A stretch of 64,000 nt of DNA from an uncultured bacterium. Lineage in GTDB: Bacteria; Patescibacteriota; Gracilibacteria; Absconditabacterales; Absconditicoccaceae. A model generated the notes under the pieces. It was not told the origin of the DNA. It did no database searches and saw nothing but the letters and a program-made list of their open reading frames with translations. A program made the translations under genes and the position numbers. This document shows positions 45,550-56,812 of this stretch, piece after piece. The DNA lies in assembly GCA_947170225.1 (NCBI GenBank), contig CAMVSQ010000001.1, positions 1 through 64,000 of the forward strand, given 5' to 3'. Each line of letters opens with the position of its first letter. Position 1 is the stretch's first letter.

Positions 45550-45996
45550 TTAGTAGTGATACGATTTTCCAGTTTCAATAGTTCAAATTCTATAAATCTG
45601 CTCCAGCAAAGTTAGTTTTGCAAGTCAATGAGGTAGCGTAATCTTTCAAAACGCTACCTTTTTTGCTCAAAATTTCACAAGCTCACTCTCATTTAAACCG
45701 TACGGTCATCAAACGATGAAAACTATATTTTTGTTTTTACAAATATCCAAAAGCTTTTCAGTACTTACCAAATCTCCATCTTTACTCATCAAAATATAGT
45801 TCCAATTTTTATATTTTTTATTCAATTTTTCCAAAATTTCTAAAGTCTCTTTTTCAATTATCTGCTCTCTTGTCCCATTTTTGCATGGTTTCAGGTTTTC
45901 CAAAATTACAGACTTTCAGAGTCTTTTCGTATATTCTCAAATCGCACTAGCCCAGTGCTTATCTGAATCTGAAATATTTAAAATCACATAAGTCAT
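45550..45996 (-). CDS. rlmH: 23S rRNA pseudouridine-1915 N3-methyltransferase RlmH
   Basis: 148 residues, near the family's ~155. SPOUT-fold methyltransferase. Seen: YILMSKDGDLVSTEKLL, IVFIVGGPYGLNE and the C-terminal ITLPHGLAKLTLLEQIYRIGTI...YHY, which is diagnostic. Read with UGA as stop the protein would lose this C-terminus, so the recoding is required. The DNA for KKVAFGKITLP is at the same time the hairpin of a plus-strand terminator. Confidence 0.94.
45631..45665 (+). terminator. Terminator embedded in the opposite-strand rlmH gene
   Basis: GGTAGCGT/ACGCTACC 8-bp stem then TTTTTT on the plus strand, 87 bp past the stop of the 43943 gene. It lies wholly within the rlmH coding sequence. 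Confidence 0.75.
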
Positions 45997-46017
45997 AAAA
46001 ATATTTATATATAAACC

Positions 46018-46075
46018 GTCATTCTGAACGAAGTGAAGAATCTATTTTTAGATTCTTCGTTACACTCAGAATGAC
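46018..46075. repeat. GTCATTCTGAACGAAGTGAA palindromic repeat, copy 4
   Basis: Arms GTCATTCTGA and TCAGAATGAC with AAGAATCT/AGATTCTT; between obg and rlmH. Confidence 0.85.
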
Positions 46076-46083
46076 ACTAAATA

Positions 46084-47559
46084 TTAAAACAAAATATATC
46101 TATCTTTTTCTCAATCGTAATAGCTTTTTACTTTTAGCACATCTCATTTTTTTATTCATGAATTTTCAAATTCTTCCATAAATCAAATTTCATCCATCAT
46201 TTTCCAAAAATACATTTCTCACTCCTCGTTTCCTCGCCGAGTGATAAATACTCGTTTACAAAATTCTGGGTCTCTTATCTCCCAAACTTTATTGTATTTG
46301 GAGTCAACCTCATCTATGTATCATTGGTCCAAAAGTTTTTGTTTTTCTGTGCTGGTGATATCTTTTATGAGTGTATTGTATTCATCTCTAAACTCTCATT
46401 CCTGGACATCATCATCAAAAATATGTTCAACAGCTGGAGATTTTTTCAATATTTCAGCAATTTTGTTTATCCATTTGTCCAATCAGTAATGACTTGCAGC
46501 AGAGACAACGAAACAATTTTTTTCAAAAGTATCTGAATTTATCTCAAAATTTACTTCCTTTTTTGTGAAATTATTTAAATTTATCAAAAACTGCTTTTTG
46601 TATTCTCAAACTATTTCATCATCATTTATGAGGTCGTATTTATTTAAAGCAAAAATAATCTTTTTGAAAAGTATTACTTCGTCAAATTTTTTGGCTATCA
46701 ATACTAGAGAACCATCTCTCGTTTCCAAACTGATTTCTGCATTTTCATCCACTTTTTCGTGTATGTATTTTACTATTTCATCCAATAAATCTGGAATTTC
46801 ATTTAGTCAATTATCCAATTTTTCCAAATCTCATATAAAGCAGAAAATCCTAGACTTTAAAATGTGTCTCAAAAAATCGTTTCCAAGTCATTTTCATTCT
46901 GCTGCTCATTTGATCAAACCAGGGATATCTATCATATTGAAATGGAAATTTCACACAGATATACTTCCAAGATTTGGCACGATCGTAGTAAATGGATAAT
47001 CTCAAACTTTTGCTTTTGTATTTGATACTGAGTTTATCAGACTGGATTTTCATACACTTGGACTACCAATTAGAGCCACATCTGCCAAAAGTTGCAATTC
47101 TAGTGTCACATTTTTTTTTCTGGCTGGCTCGCCAAGTAATGCAAAATTTGGATACTGATTTACTGAATCTTTGAAATGGATATTTCATTTTCATCATTCT
47201 CATCATTTTAAGGCTGTCCGCTTTTGTCCGTCTTTTGAAAGTTGTTTGATGATGTTTCCGTTTTCATCTTTGATAATAGTTCATACAGGTACGGTTAAAA
47301 CTAAGCTTTCTCCATTTGCTCAGTACTGATCTTTTGTCCTACCAGGCTCTCCACTTTGTGCTTTAAATGTTTTTTTGTATTTGTATGGCAAAAGTGTATT
47401 TTCGTCTTTGGTTGCCAAAAAAACGAGATCTCCTCAATTTCCTCCATCTCATCCATTTGGTCATCCAAATGCTATTTTTGCTTCTCTCCTACCCGAAGCT
47501 AGTCAATCGCCACCCCTTCCAGATTCTATATGTATTTGTACTTCATCATAAAATTGCAT
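46084..47559 (-). CDS. obg: GTPase Obg
   Basis: 491 residues. Obg fold at the N-terminus (FYDEVQIHIESGRGGDG...GGPNGGDGGNGGD), G domain with LIGSPSVGKSSL (Walker A), DIPGLI (G3) and NKYD (G4). The C-terminal OCT-like part (about 390-491) is present. It acts in late 50S ribosome assembly and stress signalling. The family Gly-rich loops use TGA and GGN mixed. ATG 47559 gives the canonical N-terminus. The rlmH gene follows after the palindromic repeat. Confidence 0.96.
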
Positions 47560-47635
47560 GTTCAAAAATGTTTTTTAAATAAATATTACAACCCAAACAT
47601 AAGAAAAAAATTTTTTTTTGCAAGTCATTAGTATT

Positions 47636-50398
47636 TTAGGCTTGCGAAAGTTCAATGGTATTTGCACCATAAGCCTCATCAAGTTTTTGCTCTATATCTG
47701 CCAATTCTTGTTCTCTAAAATTTGGCAAAATATTTTCATTTACATATTTTTCGTAATTTTGGCCAAAAAGGATAGATGAATTGTCTAGCAAATTGAGATG
47801 ATTCATTTCTATATTTTTTAGTGAATTTTCAAATTCGTCCAAATTTATCAGTCTTTGACTTCATTTATTTTCAGATAGCAAATCCAAAAATATAAAATAA
47901 TTCAGTGGACTGTCTCAGTTGTTTTTTATTTCAGATTTGTAGGTCAGTGTATTGTTTTCCCCAGATAGTGTCAAATCTTCATTTTCTTTTTTCATGATAT
48001 CTTTGCTTGTGTCGTTTACATCGCTTATATCAGATACATTATCAGCGAACAAAAATTTTAGTAAATCATCTTTTTTTACCATATCTTGCTTTGTATCCAA
48101 AATTTCATCAAATTTGTTGATCGCATTTCTAAATCTCAATAATTCATTTGCATTGTTGCAATTGTCTATAGTATCGGATATCAGCTTGATCAATTTAAAT
48201 TGTTCTGGTTCATTTCATTCGTTTATAATTAGTGATCATTTTAGTTTTTCGTCTATATCTGTTTTATTGTAAAATTTGGAATATATACTTTTTATGATAT
48301 CTTGTTTCAAAATATTTTTTTCGTTAAATTGCTGGACAAATTGCTTATTTACTTCCATATCTACTCATATAAATCACTGAAAACAGTTTAGCCGTATGCG
48401 TTCTCACATAGCAAATCCAAGCTTGCGTATGTAATCTTTAGTATTGATAGATAACTTTTCAATCAAATCAAAATTTACAGATTTTGCTTGTTTTTCCATT
48501 TCATTCATGGTTGGCAATTTGACATTTATTTTTTCTCTAGCTCCGCTTCACTGTCATATTTTGTATCAAACTTGTGGATCATAAGCCAAAAAATTGTCAA
48601 AAGATAATTCTCAAGTTTGAGTATTGTAATACAGTCAGATATGGTTTTTGTTTGCTCAAATTGTTCAAGTCATTTTTATTATTCATGTTTTTTCATCAAA
48701 TTCTATGTTTTCATTTACATCTTTTATTTCAAATTCACTAGCAAAATTTTCTCACTTGGTGTTTGCTTTGTCAAAATATTTGGAAATAGCACGAAAACAG
48801 CAAATCATTGCACTTTTTTTGATACTAATTCCCTTTATTTTTTCTGTTTGATTTTTTGTGTCAAATTCATTTACTGCCAACTCATATATCATTTCATCAA
48901 TAATTTTTTTGTTTGACTCAATGCTAGCTATATCAATACCGTCATTGGCCACTTTGTCTTTGTCAATATTTCCGTTTTTGTCCAAATATTTTATACTTTC
49001 TTGAAAATCTTGGTCTCCCCTTTTTATTTCAACTAATTTTTGAAAAAGTAGTGATCTATCTTGGGATGACAAATTTCCATCATATTCCTTTTCGTTTGCT
49101 CAATTTACTTTTGGATCTCAATAAATATATTTGGAAATAGATTTATTGTTTTCTACTATTGCCCAAGGCTTGATATCTTTCATGTTTCAGGTAGCATACT
49201 CTATATTGTTTCTATTTCATATTTTTTGATCCACAAATTTTCTTCATATTTCAGATTTTTTCATTTCGTGGATTTTTCTCAATTTCGTTATCTGTCATTT
49301 TTGTCAAAACAATTCTTCCAAATAAGGCAAGATTTTTTTCTGCTCTGCTGTCAATTCTTGTTTATTTGCTATTTTTTCTTGCAAAAATTTGTGCTCTTTT
49401 ACAACTTTTTCAGCATTTTCTCTAGCAAGTCATTTTTCTTCAACCAAAAAATCAATATTTTTTTTATCTTCTTGTGATAATTCAATATCTTTTATGAGAG
49501 ACAATTCGGCACTGGAAATATTTTGGGATATGTAGTCTACATATCTATGCAAAGTATCTCCATCGCTGATCAGATTTTCTTTTAGTTCTCAAATCAAAAT
49601 ATCATATTCTAGTTTGTAATCTCAATCATTAGCCACATTGTAGCAAGAATAAAGTATCTGGCTGACTATCTCTTTATTTGTAAAAAAATTATCTGGAATT
49701 CATCCAAATATTTCAGAAAAATTTGCCAAATTTATAGCCACTTCATTAAAAAATCATTCTGCCAAATCTCTCTTTTGACCTGAATCTAAATCCAATAAAT
49801 CAAAAACGATATTTTTTAGTCACTGAAATTGGGGCGATATTTCCAAATTTTTCATCTCTTGTACTTCTTTTTCAGATGGTCAATAATGTGGGTTTTGTGT
49901 TTGTTGTCAGTCCACAAATTCATTATTGCTTTTATTTTTGTTTATTTCTTGCACAATAGTATCAAAATCTGGGATTTGATTTATTTTTTTTGCTTCCAAA
50001 AATTTATTTTCGATAATTTTTATATCACTTGAATGTAAATTTCAAAATTTTTGATCCAATTTGATAGCAATTTCTCTAAATTTTCTTTGTTTGTTTGCAT
50101 CACTTATAGTCCTAATAGTTTTGTCCAATGTGATAAAATGAGTATATTTGTATTCAAATAGTCAAGTATCTATCCTGTTTCCAATTATGGCTTTTTGTAC
50201 TTTATTCAATGGGTTTCCATATTCTGTATATCACTTTTCCCAAGCTCACTTTATCAAGGCTATCTCACTATCAGAAAAATCATTTCAATACCAAGATGAT
50301 ATTTTTTCATACATTGTCAAAAAATCATCTTTGTTGACGATATTTTCAAGATCTTTCGGTAAGTTTATCTGATCATATCAGTGTTCAATCTTTTCCAT
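47636..50398 (-). CDS. Very large hypothetical protein
   Basis: 920 residues, one frame from ATG to TAA. No family recognised. Highly charged, Asn/Lys/Asp/Glu-rich and helical; no signal peptide or membrane span. About residues 560-650 look more beta-rich (IIKMTGTIGANKNH..YDPQVGYKI). Consensus promoter (TTGACA-17-TATAAT) right upstream, so it should be well expressed, and no partner gene follows in the operon (obg starts 77 bp later and could be co-transcribed). Confidence 0.75.
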
Positions 50399-50426
50399 AA
50401 TAAGATATAATACTAAAGCTTGATCT

Positions 50427-50455
50427 AATTATACTCAAAATTTGCAAAATTGTCA
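50427..50455 (-). promoter_or_regulatory. Perfect-consensus sigma70 promoter
   Basis: Minus strand TTGACA, 17-bp spacer, TATAAT, 29 bp before ATG 50398. The best promoter in the window. Confidence 0.85.
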
Positions 50456-50466
50456 AATTTTTGCTG

Positions 50467-50494
50467 TTGATTTTTTACTAAATTTATATATTAT
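50467..50494 (+). promoter_or_regulatory. tRNA promoter
   Basis: TTGATT, 16-bp spacer, TATTAT, 28 bp before the tRNA. Confidence 0.5.
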
Positions 50495-50522
50495 AGCTAG
50501 CGTCGTTTTTTTGTTGTTAAAT

Positions 50523-50596
50523 GGGTGTGTAGCTCAGTTGGCTAGAGCAAATCCCTCTTAAGGATGAGGTCGAGGGTTCGAATCCCTCCACGCCTA
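50523..50596 (+). tRNA. tRNA-Lys (CUU anticodon)
   Basis: Full cloverleaf: acceptor GGGTGTG/CACGCCT, D arm GCTC/GAGC, anticodon loop CTCTTAA with anticodon CTT, T arm GAGGG-TTCGAAT-CCCTC. CCA is not encoded and must be added, consistent with the CCA-adding-type enzyme at 33786. The base pair 27-43 is a mismatch. Confidence 0.93.
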
Positions 50597-50617
50597 AATT
50601 AAAAAGACGGCTAAAAG

Positions 50618-50648
50618 CTGTGTGACTCATTTCATACAGTTTTTTTTT
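50618..50648 (+). terminator. Terminator after tRNA-Lys
   Basis: CTGTGTGA/TCATACAG stem, loop CTCATT, then eight to nine T. Confidence 0.75.
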
Positions 50649-50654
50649 ATAAAA

Positions 50655-50678
50655 TAAAAAAGCCACCAACTGGTGGCA
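50655..50678 (-). terminator. Terminator of the DUF1622 gene
   Basis: Minus strand GCCACCA/TGGTGGC stem followed by a T-run; about 27 bp past the stop. Confidence 0.85.
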
Positions 50679-50704
50679 TTAATTTACTCACATTCTATTG
50701 TTAT

Positions 50705-51136
50705 TTATTTTTTGGTTGTTTTTTTGTTATTCCCCTTTTTTATTTTTTCTTCCAAATTTTTTGATTCAAAGGCTCTAGATTCTTCATCGGCTTTCATTTC
50801 TTCTTTTACTTCAGAAATTTCTCTGTTTAAGAAATATGAAAGCACTGTACGAATTGCAACTATAGCTCACAGAGCTATCAATCATTGAGTCGTTGGATTT
50901 ACGATAGATTCCAAAATGTCTTTTGCAACCAAAAATTCCAATGCCAAAACTAGGTAATGTCCCAATTTGATACGGATTTTTCCCATAGGGATTTTGTGGT
51001 CTACAATCCATCTGTATACCAGCAAATACAGAGCTTTTACTCATCAAACGATCATAATGGCAATACCAATATAAGCAAATACCATCCCAACAAATTCTAT
51101 CAAACTTTCCATTGTTTCATAATCTAATAAGTACAT
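50705..51136 (-). CDS. DUF1622 membrane protein
   Basis: 143 residues, three hydrophobic segments. The family core is clear: IRIKLGHYLVLALEFLVAKDILESIVNP, then LGAIVAIRTVLSYFLNREI. A Lys-rich cytoplasmic tail follows. Role unknown in the family. Divergent from cysS. Confidence 0.9.
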
Positions 51137-51322
51137 TTTTTTTTAATTTTTTTACTAAAATAAAATTTTGTATAAATCAATTATATACCATTTTTGTAAA
51201 ATAATCAAATTTTTTTGCATTTTGTTTAAAAATAATACTTTACATTTTAACAAAATAATTATAGTTGCAATAGATTTAAAAATAAGTATCAATATTTAAT
51301 AATTATATTATAATATTTTTTT

Positions 51323-52759
51323 ATGGAATTTAAAATTTACAATACTATGTCTCGCCAAAAGGAAACTTTTGTGCCACTCATGGATGAATGAAAAAAAGAT
51401 TTTGTCTGAATTTACAGCTGTGGACCTACTGTCTACTGGAATCCACATATTGGAAATATGAGAGCTTTTGCTTTTGAAGATCTCTTGAGATGCACAGTCA
51501 GAGATATTTTGTGATATCCGACAAAGCATGTAATGAATTTGACTGATGTAGGACATCTGACTGATGATGAGGATACTGGAGAAGACAAAATGGAAAAATG
51601 AGCAAAAAGGGAAAATAAAACAGTTTGGGAATTGGCTGATATGTATATTGCCAAATTTTTTGAGTATATGGATGAGCTAAATATAGAAAATTTTGATGTA
51701 ATGCCAAGAGCTACCGACCATATAAAAGAACAAATTGAAATGGTGAAAATTTTGGAACAAAAAGGTTATACCTATGAAATTCCAGATGATGGAATTTATA
51801 TGGATACTTCAAAAGTTGCAGATTACGGAAAATTAGCGAATTTGGATAATCAAAATTTGAAAGCTGGAGCTAGAATCCAAAATGATAATAAAAGAAATAT
51901 CACGGATTTTGCACTTTGGAAATTTTCCCCAAAGTGAGAAAAAAGACAAATGGAACGAGATAGTCCTCGATGAATTTGATTTCCGGGGCGACACATAGAA
52001 TGTAGTGCTATGTCGAGTAAATATCTGGGACATCAGTTTGATATCCACACATGATGAGTAGACCATATATGAATTCACCATACAAATGAGATAGCACAAA
52101 GTGAATGTACTTTTGGAGAAAAACCACGAGTAAAATATCGAATGCACAATCAATTTTTGAATTTATGATGAAAAAAATTGTCAAAATCAACAGGTGGGCT
52201 AATTACTGTAGACTGACTTCAAAAGGAATGATTTAGCTGATTGGATTTGAGATTGCTATATATGACAGCTCATTATAGGAGCTTTTTGGATTTTAATATG
52301 GATTTATTGAAACAAGCACAAACTCAGAGAAAAAATCTGAATAAAAAATTGAGCAATTTAGAATATGTAGAATTATCTGGAGATTATGAAAATGTAAAAT
52401 CGCGATTGACTACAAATGAATGAAAAGAATTTTTGGATAAATGTGTATGAGCAATCTGTGATGATTTAAATACTCCAAAACTTTTGGCTGAAATCAATAC
52501 ATGACTTCGTACTCCTACAGCAGAAATCATTTGAGTGATTCATCGATTGGATCAAGTATTTTTAAAGTTAGATTTATTTGAAAAAGTAGAGGAAGAAACA
52601 ATAGAAATTCCAGTAGAAGTAAAAGAACTAGCAGAACAACGCTTACAAGCAAAAGCTGAGAAAAATTATGCTTTAGCTGACGAATTGAGAAATAAAATCA
52701 CTGGGATGTGATTTACTATCAAAGATATTCCAGGATGATATGAAATTAATAGTCTTTAG
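51323..52759 (+). CDS. cysS: Cysteinyl-tRNA synthetase
   Basis: 478 residues, family length. HIGH-type motif [13 protein letters not shown] (zinc Cys in SCGPT), [36 protein letters not shown] and the KMSKS counterpart KKLSKSTG. Ends after the anticodon-binding region. Charges tRNA-Cys. Gly residues in GGVDH and the KLSKSTGG stretch mix TGA and GGN. Confidence 0.97.
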
Positions 52760-52814
52760 TTGCCTGTCACTTGTCTCTAGCATCTAGTGACCAATGACTA
52801 GTGACTAGCGACTA
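52760..52814. repeat. Fold-back CTAG-rich repeat, copy 4
   Basis: CTAGTGACCAATGACTAGTG and AGCGACTAAAA-type half-sites between cysS and mraY. Confidence 0.6.
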
Positions 52815-52840
52815 AAAATTTTATGAAATAAAATTTTACA

Positions 52841-53905
52841 ATGTTTGCTAAACTAAATAGTATTATATTATTTGCTCTGGTAGCTTTTGCATTAGGACGA
52901 TTGCTATATCCAGTGTATATCAAATTTTTGAAAAAAATTCATGCAGGAAAGACTATCCGTGAGGAAGCTGTGACAGGAGAAAAATCTGTGATTTTTTCAC
53001 AAATGCACAAGCACAAAGCATGAACTCCAACTATGTGATGATGACTTTTGATTTTGATTGTACTAATTATGATACTTTTGTCAGTATTGGTGCAAAAAAT
53101 TGGTTGGACAAACAATAGTCTGATAAATAGACAAGAAACATACGTGCTTTTGGCAGGATTTTTTGGGATGGGATTGATTTGATTACTTGATGATTTCTTG
53201 AATATAAAATGATATGGAGCAAAAAAGTGACTCAGTGCCAAAGCAAAATTGATTATGATGTTTATTTTTGCAGGGCTAATTTCTCGATGGTTCTATGCCA
53301 AATTATGAATTGATTACATAAATTTACGACCAATAGCATGAAAAATTCACTTATGAATATTCTGGCCAATTCTGACCTTTGTATTCACAATAGCAATTGT
53401 TAATGCCATCAATATTACAGATTGACTCGATTGATTAGCATGAGGATTGATGTGACTTGAACTTTTAGCGTTGCTGGTAATAACTTATACAAATCAGACA
53501 TATATTGCCACTACATTTGTTACAATAGTTGGTGCTGTTTTAGCATCGTTTATGTTTTTCAATATATTCCCAGCAAAAATTTTTATGGGAGATAGCGGAG
53601 CATTTGCTATGTGATGATTGTTTGCAACTCTGATATATTTATTAAATATGAGAATTTGAATAATTATCCCCTTCTTGATACTATTTTTGCCATTCATTGT
53701 TGATCTTTGCACAAGTTTTTTGCAGATATTTTGGAAAAAAGTATTTCACAAAAAATTATTTGAAGTAGCACCATTGCATCATTTGTTTGAAAAAAGATGA
53801 ACCCATGAATCTACGATAGTGATGAAATTTTGGATGATCCAAGCACTATTGGTCGCTGTTTTTGCAATAATGATGTTTTACCAGATTGGAGGTGAATTGA
53901 TATAA
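52841..53905 (+). CDS. mraY: Phospho-MurNAc-pentapeptide transferase MraY
   Basis: 354 residues with about ten membrane helices. First lipid step of peptidoglycan synthesis. Seen: HKHKAGTPTMGG near residue 60, GLLDDFLNIK (~115), NITDGLDGLAGG and MGDSGAFAMGG, all conserved. UGA encodes many of these Gly. It is the only precursor-synthesis wall gene in the window; rsmH/FtsL-like, its usual cluster mates, are 45 kb away. Confidence 0.96.
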
Positions 53906-53926
53906 TCAGAAATTAGTTAATAAAAA

Positions 53927-53952
53927 AGTGGCAAAAATGCCACGTTTTTTTT
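53927..53952 (+). terminator. Bidirectional terminator
   Basis: GTGGCA/TGCCAC with loop AAAA; T-run on the plus strand, A-run on the other side. Confidence 0.9.
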
Positions 53953-53969
53953 GATAAATGAAATTACGA

Positions 53970-54188
53970 CTAGGATTGTCAGAATCTCCACTCAAAACCG
54001 CCTGAGTACTCGGCTAATCCCCTTAGACACTTCATAATATCCAAGGCTTTTACATTACATTCTTCGGCTGCCTCAAAGACATTATCCCACTCACGAATGA
54101 GTTGATGAGTATCTTTTGAGATTTGTTTGATTTTGCCTTTAATGTTATAAGCATCCACATCATAAAGAACCATACCCTTTTGGCCCAT
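53970..54188 (-). CDS. UGA-free gene with NUMOD1-like DNA-binding module
   Basis: 72 residues from the only in-frame ATG (54188), but the frame stays open and coding-like upstream to ~54300 (including WGTAESERLLCIYI and KWEEAFPTHPEAIKYI), with no canonical start, so the true N-terminus is unclear or truncated. NVFEAAEECNVKALDIMKCL then GGFEWRF matches the helix-turn-helix and GGYxW end of NUMOD1/IENR1 modules of homing endonucleases and phage proteins. None of its glycines is TGA. Under the standard code it ends ...EWRF at 53979; under code 25, three residues later at TAG. Likely an import from a phage or mobile element. Confidence 0.6.
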
Positions 54189-54339
54189 TATATATTTAAT
54201 AGCCTCTGGATGAGTTGGGAATGCCTCTTCCCATTTTCCATGATTGTTTGCGATATATATACATAGTAACCGTTCAGATTCCGCTGTTCCCCAGGGTCTT
54301 AATTGATTATTATTTATTTAATAGATTTTTATTTACCGA

Positions 54340-54367
54340 AATATATTGATTTTTAAAATAAAGTCAA
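54340..54367 (-). promoter_or_regulatory. Promoter of the NUMOD1-like gene
   Basis: Minus strand TTGACT, 16-bp spacer, TATATT. The -35 resembles those of the tandem small RNAs (TTGACTTT). The ~140-nt leader includes GC-rich CCCTGGGGAACAGCGG, which may be structured. Confidence 0.5.
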
Positions 54368-54451
54368 TATTATAATATTCAATCCATTAATCTTGAATAA
54401 GGGGTGATTTTTTATATAAACTCAATATTGATTTATCTATAAAACCACAAA

Positions 54452-55828
54452 ATGCTTGATCGAATCAAAAAAAATCTCGTTGTGATAACCAAAGTATTCC
54501 TCGGAGTATTATTACTCCAATTTTTCTTGCAAACATTTGTGACATTTAGTCTTGGACGAGATTGAACATTCTGGACTTTGATTTGGATGTGGAAAGAATT
54601 CTTGATTGTTGCTTTGACAATATTCGTGATTCGATTTTTTGCAAAAAGAGTTGAAAAAGAAAAAATAAAAAAAATGTGGGAAGATTTTCCACTCAAATGA
54701 TTTGTGATTATTTTTGTTTTGACAATTCTCATAGCATTCGTGATATCATTATTCAATTCATCAATTTCAAATTTCGTACTCTCGATCAGGTATAGCATGT
54801 TTGGATATTTTATTTTTGTGTTGTTTTACGCTATTTCATACCTTTTCTTTAACTTAAAATCAGAAAAAATTGCAGAGCGATATACAAAGATAATAAAACG
54901 AATACTTTGTGGAGCTTTGATTCGATGGGCGATTATTTGGCTTTGTCCAGCATTCATAGAATTATTTTGATATAATCAATGGAACTATGAGTGAAAAGTA
55001 TGAGAGCAACCACCGGTGGCTTATTATACACAGTACAAAGATGGTTTTACTCGTAATCAATTTTTGTTTGAAAGGCCAATTACTTTGGGATTTTTCTTGG
55101 TAGCTTTTTGGCCATTGTTTTTTATGCTTGTATTGTACAAAAAGTGAACAAAAAAATGGCTTTTGCGATGATGACTGTACTGAATCGTTTTACTTTCCAC
55201 TTTTTCTCGTGCGGCTTGGTGAGCGTGGATAGTCCAGACTGTGATAATGTTTTTTGCACTATACTGGAAACAAAACAAAAAATTATTTTTGAGTTTTTTG
55301 ATTCCAATTATTTGTCTATTGTGAGTTGTGACTTACTATTGAAGGGATCAAATAATATACAGAGATTTTTCAAATACAGGGCATATAAAGGAGCTTGTAA
55401 TTGCTGTAAACAAAGTCAGAGAAAATCCATTTTTGTGACAGTGAGCAGCTAGTGCTGGACCAGCATCTCACCATCTATGAGAATGAAAAGAGTACAATCC
55501 AGAAAATCAATATCTCCAGATTTGGATTGAATACTGATTACTAGCATTTATCGGATGGATGGCTTTGTATTTGTATCTCAATTTCGTTTGATTTAAAGCA
55601 CTAAAAAAAGATTATCTGGATGAAAAAACTTCAAAAGAAATGAAAAATCTTTCGTTGATAATTTTTGCATTTTCACTGTGAATGGTGGGACTCAGTATCG
55701 AATGACTAGTCTTACATAGTTTTGTGGATAGGATGATAGTTTATCCATATACTGCTTTGTTTGGAATATATTTGGCCACATACTACAAAATGAAATTATA
55801 TTCATGAAAAGTGGGCAAACTGGTTTAA
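54452..55828 (+). CDS. O-antigen ligase/polymerase-like membrane protein
   Basis: 458 residues with about 10-12 membrane segments. The large periplasmic loop and the following PENQYLQIWIEYGLLAFIGW (about 355-375) match the Wzy/WaaL family pattern HxxNxYL..w.e.Gl. This enzyme class transfers or polymerises surface glycans. With the GT4 at 26812, it suggests that a glycan coat is made. TGA used often for Gly within helices. Confidence 0.85.
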
Positions 55829-55836
55829 AAATTAAA

Positions 55837-56184
55837 CTACACATAATATATATTTTTTTGGGCTGATAATATTCAATCTGCGATAGAATCAAAAATATAA
55901 ATTGAATTTGGATCTAATTTTGGGTTTGATTTGAGGAAAGAAATAGAATCAGGTTTGGACAAATCAAATCTCAAAGCAGAATCCATATCTCCCAATTGCA
56001 AAAATTCTTCTGGTGACAAAATTCCGTCCAGAAGTTTTTTGTATCACTCAAATATAAAAAAATGCTGATGATAAACTTTGATGTCTTTACCTTTGTTTGT
56101 TTCTATTATTTTGGATACTTCTATGTACGGATCTTTGTTTTCGATTTCTAGCAAATCTAGCAATAATTCAAGGTATTTAGTCAT
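55837..56184 (-). CDS. Small hypothetical protein, third gene of the SufD-like operon
   Basis: 115 residues, ATG to TAG. Acidic and helical; repeated motif-like pattern ILSPEEFLQLGD and LKSNPKLDPNSIYIFDSIADGI. No family recognised. Its ATG lies inside the last codons of the SufD-like gene (8-bp overlap), so it is translationally coupled. Confidence 0.7.
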
Positions 56185-56812
56185 TTATTTGGATATTGGA
56201 TAAAATGATATTTTCAATTTCTTTTTTTTGATTTTCATCAATTGTATGGAAATGTTTCAATATGTACTGTATGTAGCTATGAACTATCAGCTCAATAGAT
56301 TGCTGGTTGGATAGTCCTCTACTCTTGAGATAAAATTTTTTTTCTGGATCGATTTTGTCTATGCTGACTCCGTGCGTGGCTTGCACATTTTGAGAATAAA
56401 CATCCAATTTAGGAGCCATTTTTACATTTATTTTATCTCAAAAAATTATGTTTTTTTCCATCAAATGTCATTGAGAATTTGATATATTTTTGCCTAGTAC
56501 CACATCTCAGTCTACATCTATGATATTATTATCTTGCAAAAAACTCAAGATAAAGACATTTATTTTGCATTCAGAATTTTTTATATGCGTTTTTATTTTG
56601 CTTTTCAATTTTCATTTTCAGAAACAAATTGCAAAAATATTTCACTCTACATAATTTCACTTGGTTTGGATATCTATATTTATATCTGCATTTGACACCA
56701 ATACTAGATAATTGAAACAAATATTTTGGTCTAATAAAAATTTTTCTGTAGCGGTCGTACAAATATATTTGTTTATTATATCTTTGTTTATACTAATTGT
56801 CTGTGTTTCCAT
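56177..56812 (-). CDS. SufD-like Fe-S assembly scaffold protein
   Basis: 211 residues, about half the usual SufD size. The C-terminal part is diagnostic of the SufB/SufD family: NVQATHGVSIDKID, then FYLKSRGL. The preceding beta-helix rungs (GDVVLGKNISNSQGHLMEKNIIF) also fit; the normal N-terminal region is missing. The SUF system builds Fe-S clusters with SufB, SufC and a cysteine desulfurase; none is visible in the window. It lies in a three-gene overlapping operon with a membrane protein and a small acidic protein. Confidence 0.85.

Noticed and set aside
54210-54300. tmRNA or structured leader at the GC-rich CCCTGGGGAACAGCGG segment
   Set aside because: The segment continues in frame with the NUMOD1-like protein and shows coding-like codons; no tRNA-like 3' domain seen.
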